64,000 nucleotides of DNA from Streptococcus parasanguinis ATCC 15912 (GTDB lineage Bacteria; Bacillota; Bacilli; Lactobacillales; Streptococcaceae): positions 434,001 through 498,000 of the forward strand of contig NC_015678.1 of NCBI RefSeq assembly GCF_000164675.2. Direction: 5' to 3'. Below the pieces are notes generated by a model. It was not told the origin of the DNA and did no database searches. It saw only the letters and a list, made by a program, of their open reading frames with translations. The position numbers were made by a program, and so were the translations under genes. Shown in pieces: positions 29,772 to 38,724 of the stretch; positions within the stretch are counted from its first letter, which is position 1; every line of letters begins with the position of its first letter.

Positions 29772-30926
29772 ATGTTAGATTTAAAAGATTACGGGATTAC
29801 CATGTGGGAGGAGGAGAAAATCGCTTCCTTCCGAGAAAAGTTATTAGTCTGGTATGATGCCCATAAACGGGATCTTCCCTGGAGAAGGACCCAGGATCCT
29901 TATAAAATTTGGATCTCAGAAATTATGCTCCAGCAGACACGTGTCGATACGGTGATTCCTTATTATGAGCGTTTTTTAGACTGGTTTCCGACGGTCGCTG
30001 ATTTGGCTCAAGCTCCTGAAGAAAAACTCTTAAAAGCTTGGGAAGGCTTGGGGTATTACTCACGTGTCCGCAATATGCAGAAAGCTGCCCAGCAGATAAT
30101 GGAAAATCACGGAGGAGTGTTTCCATCAAGTTATGAGGAAATATCTAAACTCAAGGGAATTGGGCCTTATACAGCTGGTGCCATTGCTAGTATTGCCTTT
30201 GGTTTACCAGAGCCAGCAGTAGATGGCAATGTCATGCGTGTTTTAGCCCGTTTGTTTGAGGTGGACTACGATATTGGTGTACCGACCAATCGCAAGATTT
30301 TTCAAGCCATGATGGAAATCTTGATCGATCCGGCCCGGCCTGGTGATTTCAATCAGGCTTTGATGGATTTGGGATCAGATATTGAATCCCCAGTCAACCC
30401 ACGGCCAGAAGAGAGTCCTGTTAAGGAGTTCAGCGCGGCCTACCAACATGGGACCATGGATCGTTATCCCATTAAGGCTCCTAAGAAGAAACCGGTACCT
30501 GTCTATCTAACAGCTTTTATTATCAAGGATAGTCAAGGTCGCTACTTGCTGGAGAAAAATGAGCGAGAAGGGCTTTTATCAGGTTTCTGGCATTTCCCCT
30601 TGATCGAAGTGGAAAGCCTATCTGGGAACCTAGGCCAATTATCTCTATTGGATGGGAAGGGGGAAGCAGAGCGTAACCCAGAAATTCTTTCCTTTGAACA
30701 GGACTATGATTTGGCCATTGATTGGCAGGACAGATCTTATCCTATCGTCCAGCATGTCTTTTCACATCGCAAGTGGCAGGTTCAGATTCGATACGGTCTA
30801 GTAAAAGAAGGGGAGCAACCAGCAACCGAATCGACTGTTTGGTTAACACCAGAAGAATTTTGGGACTATCCGTTTGCTAAACCTCAGCAGAAGATTTGGA
30901 TGACTTTTACGGAAAATGAAAATTGA
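29772..30926 (+). CDS. mutY: A/G-specific adenine glycosylase lacking the Fe-S cluster
   Basis: Removes adenine mispaired with 8-oxoguanine. 384 residues. The catalytic Glu lies in SEIMLQQTRVDT, the helix-hairpin-helix in KGIGPYTAGA and the catalytic Asp in EPAVDGNVMR. The C-terminal MutT-like domain (about 245-384) contains the FSHRKW recognition segment. The four cysteines that ligate [4Fe-4S] in most MutY proteins are absent: the matching stretch reads DIESPVNPRPEESPV, and the whole protein has no cysteine. The start is predicted leaderless. The stop codon overlaps the first bases of repeat copy D. Confidence 0.95.
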   Translation: MLDLKDYGITMWEEEKIASFREKLLVWYDAHKRDLPWRRTQDPYKIWISEIMLQQTRVDTVIPYYERFLDWFPTVADLAQAPEEKLLKAWEGLGYYSRVRNMQKAAQQIMENHGGVFPSSYEEISKLKGIGPYTAGAIASIAFGLPEPAVDGNVMRVLARLFEVDYDIGVPTNRKIFQAMMEILIDPARPGDFNQALMDLGSDIESPVNPRPEESPVKEFSAAYQHGTMDRYPIKAPKKKPVPVYLTAFIIKDSQGRYLLEKNEREGLLSGFWHFPLIEVESLSGNLGQLSLLDGKGEAERNPEILSFEQDYDLAIDWQDRSYPIVQHVFSHRKWQVQIRYGLVKEGEQPATESTVWLTPEEFWDYPFAKPQQKIWMTFTENEN

Positions 30927-31098
30927 GAGTGGGACAGAAATCGGTAATTCGTTAGAATTCGATTTCGTCGTCCCACCTCCGCACAGTTGAGTAGGGCTGT
31001 AAAACTGATGAAATCAGCGTAGTAGAGCCCACTAAACCACTGCGTCTTGCTCGACAATCCAAAAATAATTGAGAGGCTAGGACTTTTGTCCCAGCCTC
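30925..31098 (+). repeat. Three-hairpin intergenic repeat, copy D
   Basis: Near-identical to C and E, with a one-base deletion in the hairpin 2 loop arm (AAAACTGATG for AAAAGCTGATG). It begins on the mutY stop codon and fills the gap to the convergent thioredoxin-like gene. Confidence 0.88.
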
Positions 31099-31105
31099 AA
31101 TTTTT

Positions 31106-31462
31106 TTATAAATGAGCGAATGCTTTAATTTCTTCTTCGGACATAGATGAGTCGCAACGAACACTGACTTCTCCGGATTCAACATGTAAAAATCCAGGAA
31201 CAGTTGGAATACCGTAGGTTGAGCGGAAGGCTTGTAATGCGTCTAGCTGACTTGGTTCTTCACTATTGATGAAGTAGATATGAGCTTTTGTTTCAGCTAC
31301 GACAGTTGCTAACTTAGCAGCGAACTTCCGGCAGTATGGACAAGTCTTGCGTCCGATAAAGAAGGTCGCTGTTTCTTTTTGATCGATCGCTTCTTGTGCA
31401 CGCGCGACAGTTGTCACTTCAAGATCTTTAATATCTTCTAAAAATTGTTCAAATTGTTCCAT
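31106..31462 (-). CDS. Thioredoxin-like protein (bacteriocin transport accessory/Bta type)
   Basis: A 118-residue single thioredoxin fold with active site CPYC (TCPYCRKF, about residue 40) and the cis-Pro loop YGIPTVPGF. It resembles the small Bta/PedC-like proteins named for bacteriocin loci, but no bacteriocin gene is nearby. No signal peptide is evident, so it acts in the cytoplasm. GAGGT precedes the ATG. Repeat copies D and E flank it. Confidence 0.85.
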   Translation of the reverse strand: MEQFEQFLEDIKDLEVTTVARAQEAIDQKETATFFIGRKTCPYCRKFAAKLATVVAETKAHIYFINSEEPSQLDALQAFRSTYGIPTVPGFLHVESGEVSVRCDSSMSEEEIKAFAHL

Positions 31463-31538
31463 GAGATTACCTCGCTTTCTTCTAAGTCTAGTATGCCATA
31501 TTTTCTATAAAATCGCTGGTATTTGCTACGAAAGAAAG

Positions 31539-31714
31539 AGAGAGTGGGACAGAAATCGGTAATTCGTTAGAATTCGATTTCGTCGTCCCACCTCCGCACA
31601 GTTGAGTAGGGCTGTAAAAGCTGATGAAATCAGCGTAGTAGAGCCCACTAAACCACTGCGTCTTGCTCAACAATCCAAAAATAATTGAGAGGCTAGGACT
31701 TTTGTCCCAGCCTC
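31539..31714 (+). repeat. Three-hairpin intergenic repeat, copy E
   Basis: Same orientation as C and D, with TGCTCAACAATCC for TGCTCGACAATCC. It lies upstream of the thioredoxin-like gene and just beyond the pgm stop, so its hairpins can terminate pgm transcription on the minus strand. Confidence 0.88.
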
Positions 31715-31719
31715 GTGTT

Positions 31720-33435
31720 TTAACCTACAAAAGCATTGATTTCTGCTTCGATATTGGCAATTTTTTCTTTAGCATCTGCTTCAGATTCACCAACTGTAGC
31801 GATGTAGAATTTGATTTTTGGTTCTGTACCTGAAGGACGAACGGCAAACCAGGAATCATCAGCTAAGATGTATTTAAGCACGTTACTTGGAGGAGTTGTC
31901 AATTTTTCAACGCCGTCAGCAGTAGTAGCTGTTTGTTCCAAGAAGTCTTCTGTCTTAGCAATGTCTGTCTTGTTGAATTGTTTAGGAGCATTGCCACGGA
32001 ATTTATCCATGATTTTCTTGATTTCAGCAGCTCCGTCAACACCTGAAAGGGTAACAGAGATTGTTTTTTCTGCGAAGTAGCCGTATTGTTTGTAGATCTC
32101 TTCGATACCATCTGCCAAAGTCATACCACGTGAGCGGTAGTAAGCTGCGATTTCAGCAACGATAAGAACGGCTTGGATAGCATCTTTGTCACGTACGAAT
32201 GGTTTGATGAGGTAACCGAAGCTTTCTTCGAAACCAAGCATGTAAGTGTGGTTGTGTTGTGTTTCAAATTCATGAATTTTTTCACCAATAAATTTGAAAC
32301 CAGTCAAGACGTTAAACATCGTTGCGCCGTAGCTTTCTGCAATCTTAGTCACCAACTCAGTTGATACGATTGATTTACAAAGAGCAGCATTGGCAGGAAG
32401 AGTACCAGCTGTTTTGTGAGCTTCAAGAATATATTTAGCGATAATCGCTCCGATTTGGTTACCGGAGAGGTTGAGGTAAGAACCATCTGGTTGGCGGATT
32501 TCAACACCAAGGCGGTCAGCATCTGGGTCAGTTGCGACTAATACATCAGCGTCTACTTTGCGACCAAGTTCTTCAGCAAGAGCGAAGGCAGCTTGGCTTT
32601 CAGGGTTTGGAGATTTAACAGTTGAGAAGTCAGCATCTGGAACAGCTTGAGCTTCAACAACTTGAACAGCTTCAAATCCAGCTTGGGCAAGAGCACGACG
32701 AGCCAACATTTCACCAGTACCATGAAGTGGAGTGTAGACAATCTTCATGTCACGACCGTATTCATTGATCAAGTCTTGGTTGATGTTAACGCCTTTCACT
32801 TCTTTCAAGTATTCAGCGTCGACGTTTTCACCAATAACTTCAATCAAGCCGTTAGCTTTGCTTTCTTCAAGATCAGCTAATTGTACAGTGAAAGGATTTT
32901 CGATAGCACGGATGTAATCTGTCAATGCATCAGCATCTGCTGGAGGCATTTGTCCACCGTCTTCACCGTATACTTTGTATCCGTTAAATGGAGCTGGGTT
33001 GTGGCTAGCTGTTACCATGATCCCAGCAAATGTGTGGAGGTGACGAACAGCAAATGACAATTCAGGTGTTGGACGTAGGCTTTCAAATACATAAGATTTG
33101 ATACCGTGAGCAGCCAAAACTTGAGCAGATTCAAAAGCAAACTCAGGAGAGAAGTGACGGCTATCGTAAGCAATCGCAACTCCGCGTTTTTTAGCTTCTT
33201 CCCCTTTTGAGTCAATCAATTGGGCCAACCCTTCAGTAGCTTGGCGAACAACATAAATGTTGATACGGTTGGTACCAGCACCGATTAATCCACGCATACC
33301 AGCTGTACCGAATTCTAGGTTGGTATAGAAGGCATCTTCTTTTGTTTTTTCATCCATTGCGACCAACTCATCACGAAGGTAAGCTGGTAATTCAGCAAAG
33401 TCGAGCCATTTTTGGTAGTTTTCTTGATAGGTCAT
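31720..33435 (-). CDS. pgm: Phosphoglucomutase
   Basis: Interconverts glucose-1- and glucose-6-phosphate, feeding capsule, teichoic acid and glycogen precursors. 571 residues of the alpha-D-phosphohexomutase family. The phosphoserine loop VTASHNPAPFNGYK, the metal loop DPDADRLGV and the C-terminal RPSGTEPKIKFY phosphate-binding loop are intact. GGAGACG precedes the ATG. A CodY-like box overlaps its promoter region. Confidence 0.96.
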   Translation of the reverse strand: MTYQENYQKWLDFAELPAYLRDELVAMDEKTKEDAFYTNLEFGTAGMRGLIGAGTNRINIYVVRQATEGLAQLIDSKGEEAKKRGVAIAYDSRHFSPEFAFESAQVLAAHGIKSYVFESLRPTPELSFAVRHLHTFAGIMVTASHNPAPFNGYKVYGEDGGQMPPADADALTDYIRAIENPFTVQLADLEESKANGLIEVIGENVDAEYLKEVKGVNINQDLINEYGRDMKIVYTPLHGTGEMLARRALAQAGFEAVQVVEAQAVPDADFSTVKSPNPESQAAFALAEELGRKVDADVLVATDPDADRLGVEIRQPDGSYLNLSGNQIGAIIAKYILEAHKTAGTLPANAALCKSIVSTELVTKIAESYGATMFNVLTGFKFIGEKIHEFETQHNHTYMLGFEESFGYLIKPFVRDKDAIQAVLIVAEIAAYYRSRGMTLADGIEEIYKQYGYFAEKTISVTLSGVDGAAEIKKIMDKFRGNAPKQFNKTDIAKTEDFLEQTATTADGVEKLTTPPSNVLKYILADDSWFAVRPSGTEPKIKFYIATVGESEADAKEKIANIEAEINAFVG

Positions 33436-33472
33436 GCAAGCGTCTCCTTTTTGCTTATAATTTAATCGCTTA

Positions 33473-33499
33473 CATTATAGCAAATTTTTTCAGAAAATT
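33473..33499 (-). promoter_or_regulatory. Possible CodY box and -10 of pgm
   Basis: On the minus strand AATTTTCTGAAAAAA (33499-33485) matches the CodY consensus at 13 of 15 positions and lies just upstream of a TATAAT -10 read at about 33478-33473. Bound CodY would block the promoter. The match is moderate. Confidence 0.35.
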
Positions 33500-33549
33500 C
33501 TAGCGATAATTGTAAATCTTTTCAAAAAAATAGAGCTAATTCACCATCA

Positions 33550-33580
33550 AAAAAAGCCAAGATAAATTGGTCTTGGCTTG
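33550..33580 (-). terminator. Terminator of the coaB-coaC-ECF operon
   Basis: Read on the minus strand, AAGCCAAGA and TCTTGGCTT form a 9-bp hairpin followed by a T-run, about 6 bp after the stop. Confidence 0.8.
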
Positions 33581-33585
33581 ATAGG

Positions 33586-34146
33586 TTATTTTAATTTTTC
33601 AAGAGATGGAACGACTGCACTGGTAATGAGGGCTGTCGCAATGACTTCGATGAGAGAGTTGGTAGATACAATCAAGGCTAGGAAATGTTGAATCCCACCT
33701 CCAAAGCTATTTCCAAAGAAGAAATAAATCCCACTTAGAACGAAAATAGTATTGGTCATAGAGCCGACAATTCCAGCGATCACAAGTCCTGTACGATTGC
33801 GGATCCAGCGATAGACGAAATAAGGGGTTACCCCGATGAGAATCCGAGGAACTATGGCAATGAGAAGGGAGTAGAGGTTCCCGTGAGGGACAAAGGGACT
33901 AAAGAGATAGCTGGCTGGTGTTATAACCAGGGTATTCATGGTGAGGCTAAAGAGTCCCATGAGGAGTCCTAAGATAGCTCCAGTCCGTGGACCGTATATA
34001 ATAGAGGCGATCACGACAGGAATATGAACCAAGGTTGGTTGAATTCCTGATGGAACAAATTGCAGAATGAAAGACGTCACAAAGTGAATGGTAATCATCA
34101 CCGCAAAAAAGATGGCAATTCGTGAAATAGAAGATGACTTTCTCAT
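33586..34146 (-). CDS. ECF transporter substrate-binding (S) component, probably pantothenate
   Basis: 186 residues from ATG 34146 (MRKSSSIS), with AAGGAG 8 nt upstream. About five to six hydrophobic segments and the layout of an energy-coupling factor S subunit are seen (N-terminal basic residues, then SRIAIFFAVM). The start overlaps the coaC stop as ATGA. Co-transcription with the two CoA genes suggests pantothenate or a CoA precursor as substrate, as for PanT of lactic acid bacteria; this rests on context. The shared EcfA/EcfT module is not in this window. Confidence 0.82.
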   Translation of the reverse strand: MRKSSSISRIAIFFAVMITIHFVTSFILQFVPSGIQPTLVHIPVVIASIIYGPRTGAILGLLMGLFSLTMNTLVITPASYLFSPFVPHGNLYSLLIAIVPRILIGVTPYFVYRWIRNRTGLVIAGIVGSMTNTIFVLSGIYFFFGNSFGGGIQHFLALIVSTNSLIEVIATALITSAVVPSLEKLK

Positions 34147-34682
34147 AAACAATTCTCCTTAACAGCTTCAACAATAGTTTTTACAGTTGCTAGGGCTCCA
34201 GAACCTTTGTCCCCACAAGCAAGAACAGCATCACGAGGTTGAATAATCTGGTAGCCATAGTCTTGTAAAAGTTTTAGATTTCGTTGGGTAGCGGGATGTT
34301 CTAGCATTTTTGTATTCATAGCAGGGGCCAGTAATTTTTTAGTCCTTTGAGGCAAGGCTAGAGCTGTGCTTGTGACCATATTATCTGCCAGTCCCATAGC
34401 CAATTTAGCAATGGTATTGGCACTGGCTGGCGCGACAAGAAAGAGGTCAGTTTCTTTCCCAATGTCGATGTGCTCGATCCGCTGTGGATCGTCTTCCATC
34501 ATAACATCTAGCCCTACTTGGTTTTTTGAAAGAACTTGCAAGGTTAAAGGGGTGATGAATTTTCTGGCTGAAGGGGTCATGAGGACTTTCACTTCAAAGC
34601 CCAATTTGGTTAGTTGGCTGGTAATATCAGCAGCTTTATAGGCGGAAATACTACCGGTAACCGCTAAAGTAATGTGTGTCAT
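34143..34682 (-). CDS. coaC: Phosphopantothenoylcysteine decarboxylase
   Basis: FMN enzyme that decarboxylates phosphopantothenoylcysteine to phosphopantetheine. 179 residues. GSISAYKAADI, PASANTIAKLAMGLADNM and APAMNTKM match the HFCD flavoprotein family, including the conserved Asn in PAMN. In streptococci CoaB and CoaC are separate genes, unlike the fused Dfp of most bacteria. It lies 10 bp after coaB and overlaps the ECF gene by 4 bp. Confidence 0.94.
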   Translation of the reverse strand: MTHITLAVTGSISAYKAADITSQLTKLGFEVKVLMTPSARKFITPLTLQVLSKNQVGLDVMMEDDPQRIEHIDIGKETDLFLVAPASANTIAKLAMGLADNMVTSTALALPQRTKKLLAPAMNTKMLEHPATQRNLKLLQDYGYQIIQPRDAVLACGDKGSGALATVKTIVEAVKENCL

Positions 34683-34692
34683 ATGTTCCTTT

Positions 34693-35370
34693 TTATTTGA
34701 TATAACGTAGGATAGCCTCTGCGATTTCTGTTTTCGTAGAAGCTTCTAGGACCTGATCATCTGTCACTAGATAGGCTTGATGCTGACCGTTCTGAATCTT
34801 GGTCAGATCATTGGCAACGATCATGCTGGCATGATTTTTAACCAGGCTTTCACGCGCTACCTGGATCAACTCTTCAGAAGAAACGTCGACTAATAGCTTA
34901 AAGCCGATCAGTTGAATAGCAGGGCTCCATTCTTTGACGAGCGAGATAATCTTGGGATTTTTCTTTAGAAAGAGTACCTGGTATTCTTCTTTGGAAGAAA
35001 TTTTCGCTTCCTGATTTTCGCGATGGATAAAGGTATGGAGATCTTGAGCTTTCTCAACTTCATCAAGGCCTGTCATGTAAACAGGTGTGTAGTCTGAGAC
35101 TGCCATAGCGTGAATCAAAACCTGATGTTGAGGGACTTCCGTTTTCATTTGTGTGAGAAGTTCTTCGACATTCTGGACCAATAGAAGGTGAAGGTGTGGG
35201 TGAGGATCGGGTTTAAGCGCGGTAGGCGTTGTGATCAAGGTTACCTGATGTCCCTTTGCAAGAGCCATTTCTGCAAGGATTTTCCCTAGGCTCCCGGTGG
35301 AATGATTGGTGATCGCACGAACCCTATCAATGGCTTCGCTCGTCCCGCCTGATGTAATTAAAATATGCAT
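34693..35370 (-). CDS. coaB: Phosphopantothenate-cysteine ligase
   Basis: Joins cysteine to 4'-phosphopantothenate in CoA synthesis. 225 residues, the stand-alone form. The N-terminal ITSGGTSEAIDRVR and NHSTG segments are family hallmarks. A TAAAAT -10 on the minus strand (35382-35377) ends exactly 6 nt before the ATG and no Shine-Dalgarno is present, so the operon mRNA is probably leaderless. Confidence 0.93.
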   Translation of the reverse strand: MHILITSGGTSEAIDRVRAITNHSTGSLGKILAEMALAKGHQVTLITTPTALKPDPHPHLHLLLVQNVEELLTQMKTEVPQHQVLIHAMAVSDYTPVYMTGLDEVEKAQDLHTFIHRENQEAKISSKEEYQVLFLKKNPKIISLVKEWSPAIQLIGFKLLVDVSSEELIQVARESLVKNHASMIVANDLTKIQNGQHQAYLVTDDQVLEASTKTEIAEAILRYIK

Positions 35371-35455
35371 ATGCTTATTTTACAAAAAAAAGATACGTAA
35401 GTAAAGTTCTGAAGCTATTAGGATTAGCTATGTGTAGCCATAAAATTTAGATAAA

Positions 35456-35517
35456 AAACGAACGTTCGATTCAAAAGGTGGAAAAACCATGTTATTTTCG
35501 CGAATTTTAGGTATAAT
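35456..35517 (+). promoter_or_regulatory. PurBox-like palindrome and -10 of fhs
   Basis: CGAACGTTCG at 35459-35468 is a perfect 10-bp palindrome in an AAAACGAACGTT context that fits the PurR box (AWWWCGAACWWT) with one mismatch. TATAAT is at 35512-35517, 53 nt downstream of the CGAAC. The same 53-nt distance is found at guaC. Confidence 0.55.
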
Positions 35518-35545
35518 AGATCTATCAAATATAAAGGAGTCCCTT

Positions 35546-37216
35546 ATGAAAACAGATATCGAAATTGCTCAAAGCATTGAACTCCAACCGATTGTGGACG
35601 TTGTTAAGAAGATTGGTTTGGTAGACGATGATCTTGAATTGTATGGAAAATACAAGGCGAAATTGAGCTTTGATAAGATTCGTGAAGTTGAGAAAAATCC
35701 AGTAGGAAAACTTATCTTAGTCACTGCGATCAACCCAACTCCAGCTGGAGAAGGGAAATCAACCATCACCATTGGTCTAGCAGATGCTTTGAATAAAATC
35801 GGTAAAAAAACCATGATTGCCATTCGCGAACCTTCTTTAGGTCCAGTTATGGGGATTAAAGGTGGTGCTGCTGGTGGTGGTTATGCCCAAGTTCTACCGA
35901 TGGAAGACATCAACCTTCATTTCACAGGGGATATGCATGCGATCACAACGGCTAATAACGCTCTCTCAGCATTGATTGATAATCATTTGCACCAAGGAAA
36001 TGAGCTAGGAATTGACCAACGTCGGATTATCTGGAAACGGGTAGTGGACTTGAATGACCGCGCTCTTCGTCATGTTTCTGTTGGCCTTGGCGGTCCTTTA
36101 AATGGGATTCCGCGTGAAGACGGTTTTGATATTACTGTTGCTTCTGAGATCATGGCCATCCTTTGCTTGGCGACAGATATTGAAGATTTGAAACGTCGTT
36201 TGGCCAACATTGTAATTGGTTACCGCTATGATCGTAGTCCAGTTTATGTCCGTGATTTAGAAGTAGAAGGGGCTCTTGCCTTAATCCTCAAAGATGCGAT
36301 CAAGCCAAACTTGGTTCAAACCATCTATGGTACACCTGCCTTTGTTCACGGTGGTCCATTTGCAAATATTGCTCATGGATGTAACTCTGTATTAGCAACG
36401 ACGACAGCTCTTCATTTAGCAGATTATACGATTACAGAAGCTGGTTTTGGGGCTGACCTCGGTGCTGAAAAATTCCTCGATATTAAAACTCCAAACTTGC
36501 CTACATCACCAGATGCAGTCGTAATCGTAGCGACTCTCCGTGCTCTTAAGATGAACGGTGGAGTGACCAAGGATGCTTTGACTGAAGAAAATGTAGAGGC
36601 TGTTCGTGCTGGTTTTGCCAACTTGAAACGTCACGTTGAAAATATCCGTAAGTTTGGCATTCCTGCAGTGGTTGCCATCAATGAATTTATCACCGATACA
36701 GAAGCAGAAATTGCTGCTTTGAAAGTATTGTGTGCTGAAATTGATGTACCAGTTGAGCTTGCGAGCGTATGGGCGAATGGTGCTGACGGTGGAGTTGAAC
36801 TTGCTGAAACGCTGGTCAAGACTATTGAAACAAGTCCAGCTAACTACACACGCTTGTATGATAACAACCTTTCTGTTGAAGAAAAAATTGAAAAGATTGT
36901 TACAGAGATTTACCGCGGTACTAAGGTGAATTTTGAGAAGAAAGCCAAGACACAAATTGCCCAAATCGTGAAAAATGGATGGGATAAGTTGCCAATCTGT
37001 ATGGCCAAAACACAATATAGCTTCTCCGATAATCCAAACGCCTTGGGAGCTCCTGAAAACTTTGAAATCACTATTCGTGAAGTGGTTCCAAAATTGGGAG
37101 CAGGCTTTATTGTCGCTTTGACTGGGGATGTCATGACCATGCCTGGTTTACCAAAACGTCCAGCTGCTTTGAATATGGATGTGGCTGCTGATGGAACAGC
37201 CATCGGTTTGTTCTAA
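35546..37216 (+). CDS. fhs: Formate-tetrahydrofolate ligase
   Basis: Makes 10-formyl-THF from formate for purine synthesis and initiator tRNA formylation. 556 residues from ATG 35546 (MKTDIEIAQ), which has AAAGGAG upstream; the in-frame codon at 35489 lies upstream of the -10 and is rejected. The P-loop [14 protein letters not shown] and the [11 protein letters not shown] segment are intact. The PurBox-like site suggests PurR control, as known for fhs in Lactococcus. A terminator follows. Confidence 0.96.
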   Translation: MKTDIEIAQSIELQPIVDVVKKIGLVDDDLELYGKYKAKLSFDKIREVEKNPVGKLILVTAINPTPAGEGKSTITIGLADALNKIGKKTMIAIREPSLGPVMGIKGGAAGGGYAQVLPMEDINLHFTGDMHAITTANNALSALIDNHLHQGNELGIDQRRIIWKRVVDLNDRALRHVSVGLGGPLNGIPREDGFDITVASEIMAILCLATDIEDLKRRLANIVIGYRYDRSPVYVRDLEVEGALALILKDAIKPNLVQTIYGTPAFVHGGPFANIAHGCNSVLATTTALHLADYTITEAGFGADLGAEKFLDIKTPNLPTSPDAVVIVATLRALKMNGGVTKDALTEENVEAVRAGFANLKRHVENIRKFGIPAVVAINEFITDTEAEIAALKVLCAEIDVPVELASVWANGADGGVELAETLVKTIETSPANYTRLYDNNLSVEEKIEKIVTEIYRGTKVNFEKKAKTQIAQIVKNGWDKLPICMAKTQYSFSDNPNALGAPENFEITIREVVPKLGAGFIVALTGDVMTMPGLPKRPAALNMDVAADGTAIGLF

Positions 37217-37229
37217 TAGCTAGATATCT

Positions 37230-37268
37230 AAAAACAACTTCTGTTCAAATGAGCAGAAGTTGTTTTGG
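37230..37268. terminator. Terminator between fhs and MATE gene
   Basis: AAAACAACTTCTG and CAGAAGTTGTTTT form a 13-bp perfect stem with A- and T-runs, placed between convergent genes. Confidence 0.85.
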
Positions 37269-37284
37269 TCTTATTAATCAATCA

Positions 37285-38628
37285 TTATTCAGTAAGGAGT
37301 TGGTACCTGATTTTTCGATAGATTATGATGAGCTGTAGAGTCATGGGAATCCAGATAAGGGGTTCGCAGAGAATGACCCCCATGTAGCCGGTGTGAGGAA
37401 TAATCCACAGAACGAAGAAAATTTTTCCAAACAATTCAATAAAACTGGATGTGAGTGGGGTTAATTTTTTACCCATTCCCTGTAGGGCATTTCTCAGGAT
37501 GATGAGACTCGCCAAAATAGGATAAAAGCAAGAGCTGATCTGGAGATAAAGACTGGCATTTGCAATGAGATCAGGATTTGTCGAGCCGGAAATAAAGCTG
37601 GTTATAGACGGACTTGTGAAGAATAGAAGAGCAGCAACCAAGACAGACCAAACCCAAGAAAGAAGGTTGGCAATGGTAACGCCTTTTTTGATCCGCTGGA
37701 ATTGCTCTGCGCCAAAATTCTGCGAGATAAAAGTTGTGATACTTGAGGCGATAGCTGTAATCGGTAAAACGGCAAAGGACATGATGCGACGGGCTGCGAC
37801 CTGTGCACTGATAATGGTTGTTCCAAGCTGATTAATAGCGGATTGGAGGATAACCGTTCCGATCGAAACGATGGAAGTCATGAGGCCCATGGCAAGGCCC
37901 TGACTTAGCAGATCCTGATAAAGCTCCTTGTCCCAAACAAAATCCTTGCGATGTGGGAGCAGAAAAGGGACCTTCTTACGAATATAGAGAAGACAAAGAA
38001 GGGCCGAAATACCCTGAGCAATAATGGTTGCAATCCCAGCAGATTGAACTCCAAGATGAAGTTGGGTAATAAAATAAAGATCGAGAAGAATATTGAGAAT
38101 GGCAGCGATAATCAGGAAGTAGAGTGCCGCTAGACTATCGCCAACCGCTCTAAGAAGTCCGGCACAAAGATTATAGGCAAAGGTCACAGCCACACCATTA
38201 ACAATGGTAGCGATATAGAGATAAGACTGAGACACAATTGCTGATGGGGTCCCTAAAAACTGGAGCAGTGGATAAAGTCCGACAGCGCCAATGAAGATCA
38301 CGAAGAGACTGAGGATGCAACCAATAATAGCAGTTGCGGCGACTGATTTTCGTAATTGGTCTTCGTTTTTAGCCCCATAATTTCTCGCGATAATAATCCC
38401 CATCCCATTGCCAACACCGACAGCAAATCCAACAATCAAATCAAAAATAGCAGAGGTTGCCCCAATGGCGGCCAAAGATTTTTGACCTAAAAAACGCCCT
38501 ACAATCATGACATCTGAGGTATTGTAGAGTTGTTGGAAGATATTGGATAAAAGAATAGGAAAGGCAAAACTCAAAAGAGCGGGTAAAATAGGACCATTTA
38601 TGAGATCTACACGTTGAATTCTTTTCAT
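37285..38628 (-). CDS. MATE family efflux transporter
   Basis: A 447-residue membrane protein with about 12 hydrophobic segments in two similar halves, of the NorM/DinF-type multidrug and toxic compound extrusion family (conserved QQLYNTSDVMIVGR near residue 32). The substrate cannot be predicted. An extended -10 (TGG-TATAAT) on the minus strand ends exactly 6 nt before ATG 38628 and no Shine-Dalgarno is present, so the mRNA is predicted leaderless. Convergent with fhs, divergent from the GNAT gene. Confidence 0.92.
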   Translation of the reverse strand: MKRIQRVDLINGPILPALLSFAFPILLSNIFQQLYNTSDVMIVGRFLGQKSLAAIGATSAIFDLIVGFAVGVGNGMGIIIARNYGAKNEDQLRKSVAATAIIGCILSLFVIFIGAVGLYPLLQFLGTPSAIVSQSYLYIATIVNGVAVTFAYNLCAGLLRAVGDSLAALYFLIIAAILNILLDLYFITQLHLGVQSAGIATIIAQGISALLCLLYIRKKVPFLLPHRKDFVWDKELYQDLLSQGLAMGLMTSIVSIGTVILQSAINQLGTTIISAQVAARRIMSFAVLPITAIASSITTFISQNFGAEQFQRIKKGVTIANLLSWVWSVLVAALLFFTSPSITSFISGSTNPDLIANASLYLQISSCFYPILASLIILRNALQGMGKKLTPLTSSFIELFGKIFFVLWIIPHTGYMGVILCEPLIWIPMTLQLIIIYRKIRYQLLTE

Positions 38629-38724
38629 AGTGTCATTATACCAACTTCAGTAACCAGCGACAAGCATCGGTAGTTGAATCCCCTTACATTTTTTGGTATA
38701 ATCAGGGCAGAAAAGGAGGCTTTT

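Noticed and set aside
31106..31462. Bacteriocin locus suggested by the Bta-like gene
   Set aside because: No precursor peptide with a double-glycine leader, immunity gene or ABC exporter is nearby; the gene is a generic thioredoxin-like protein.
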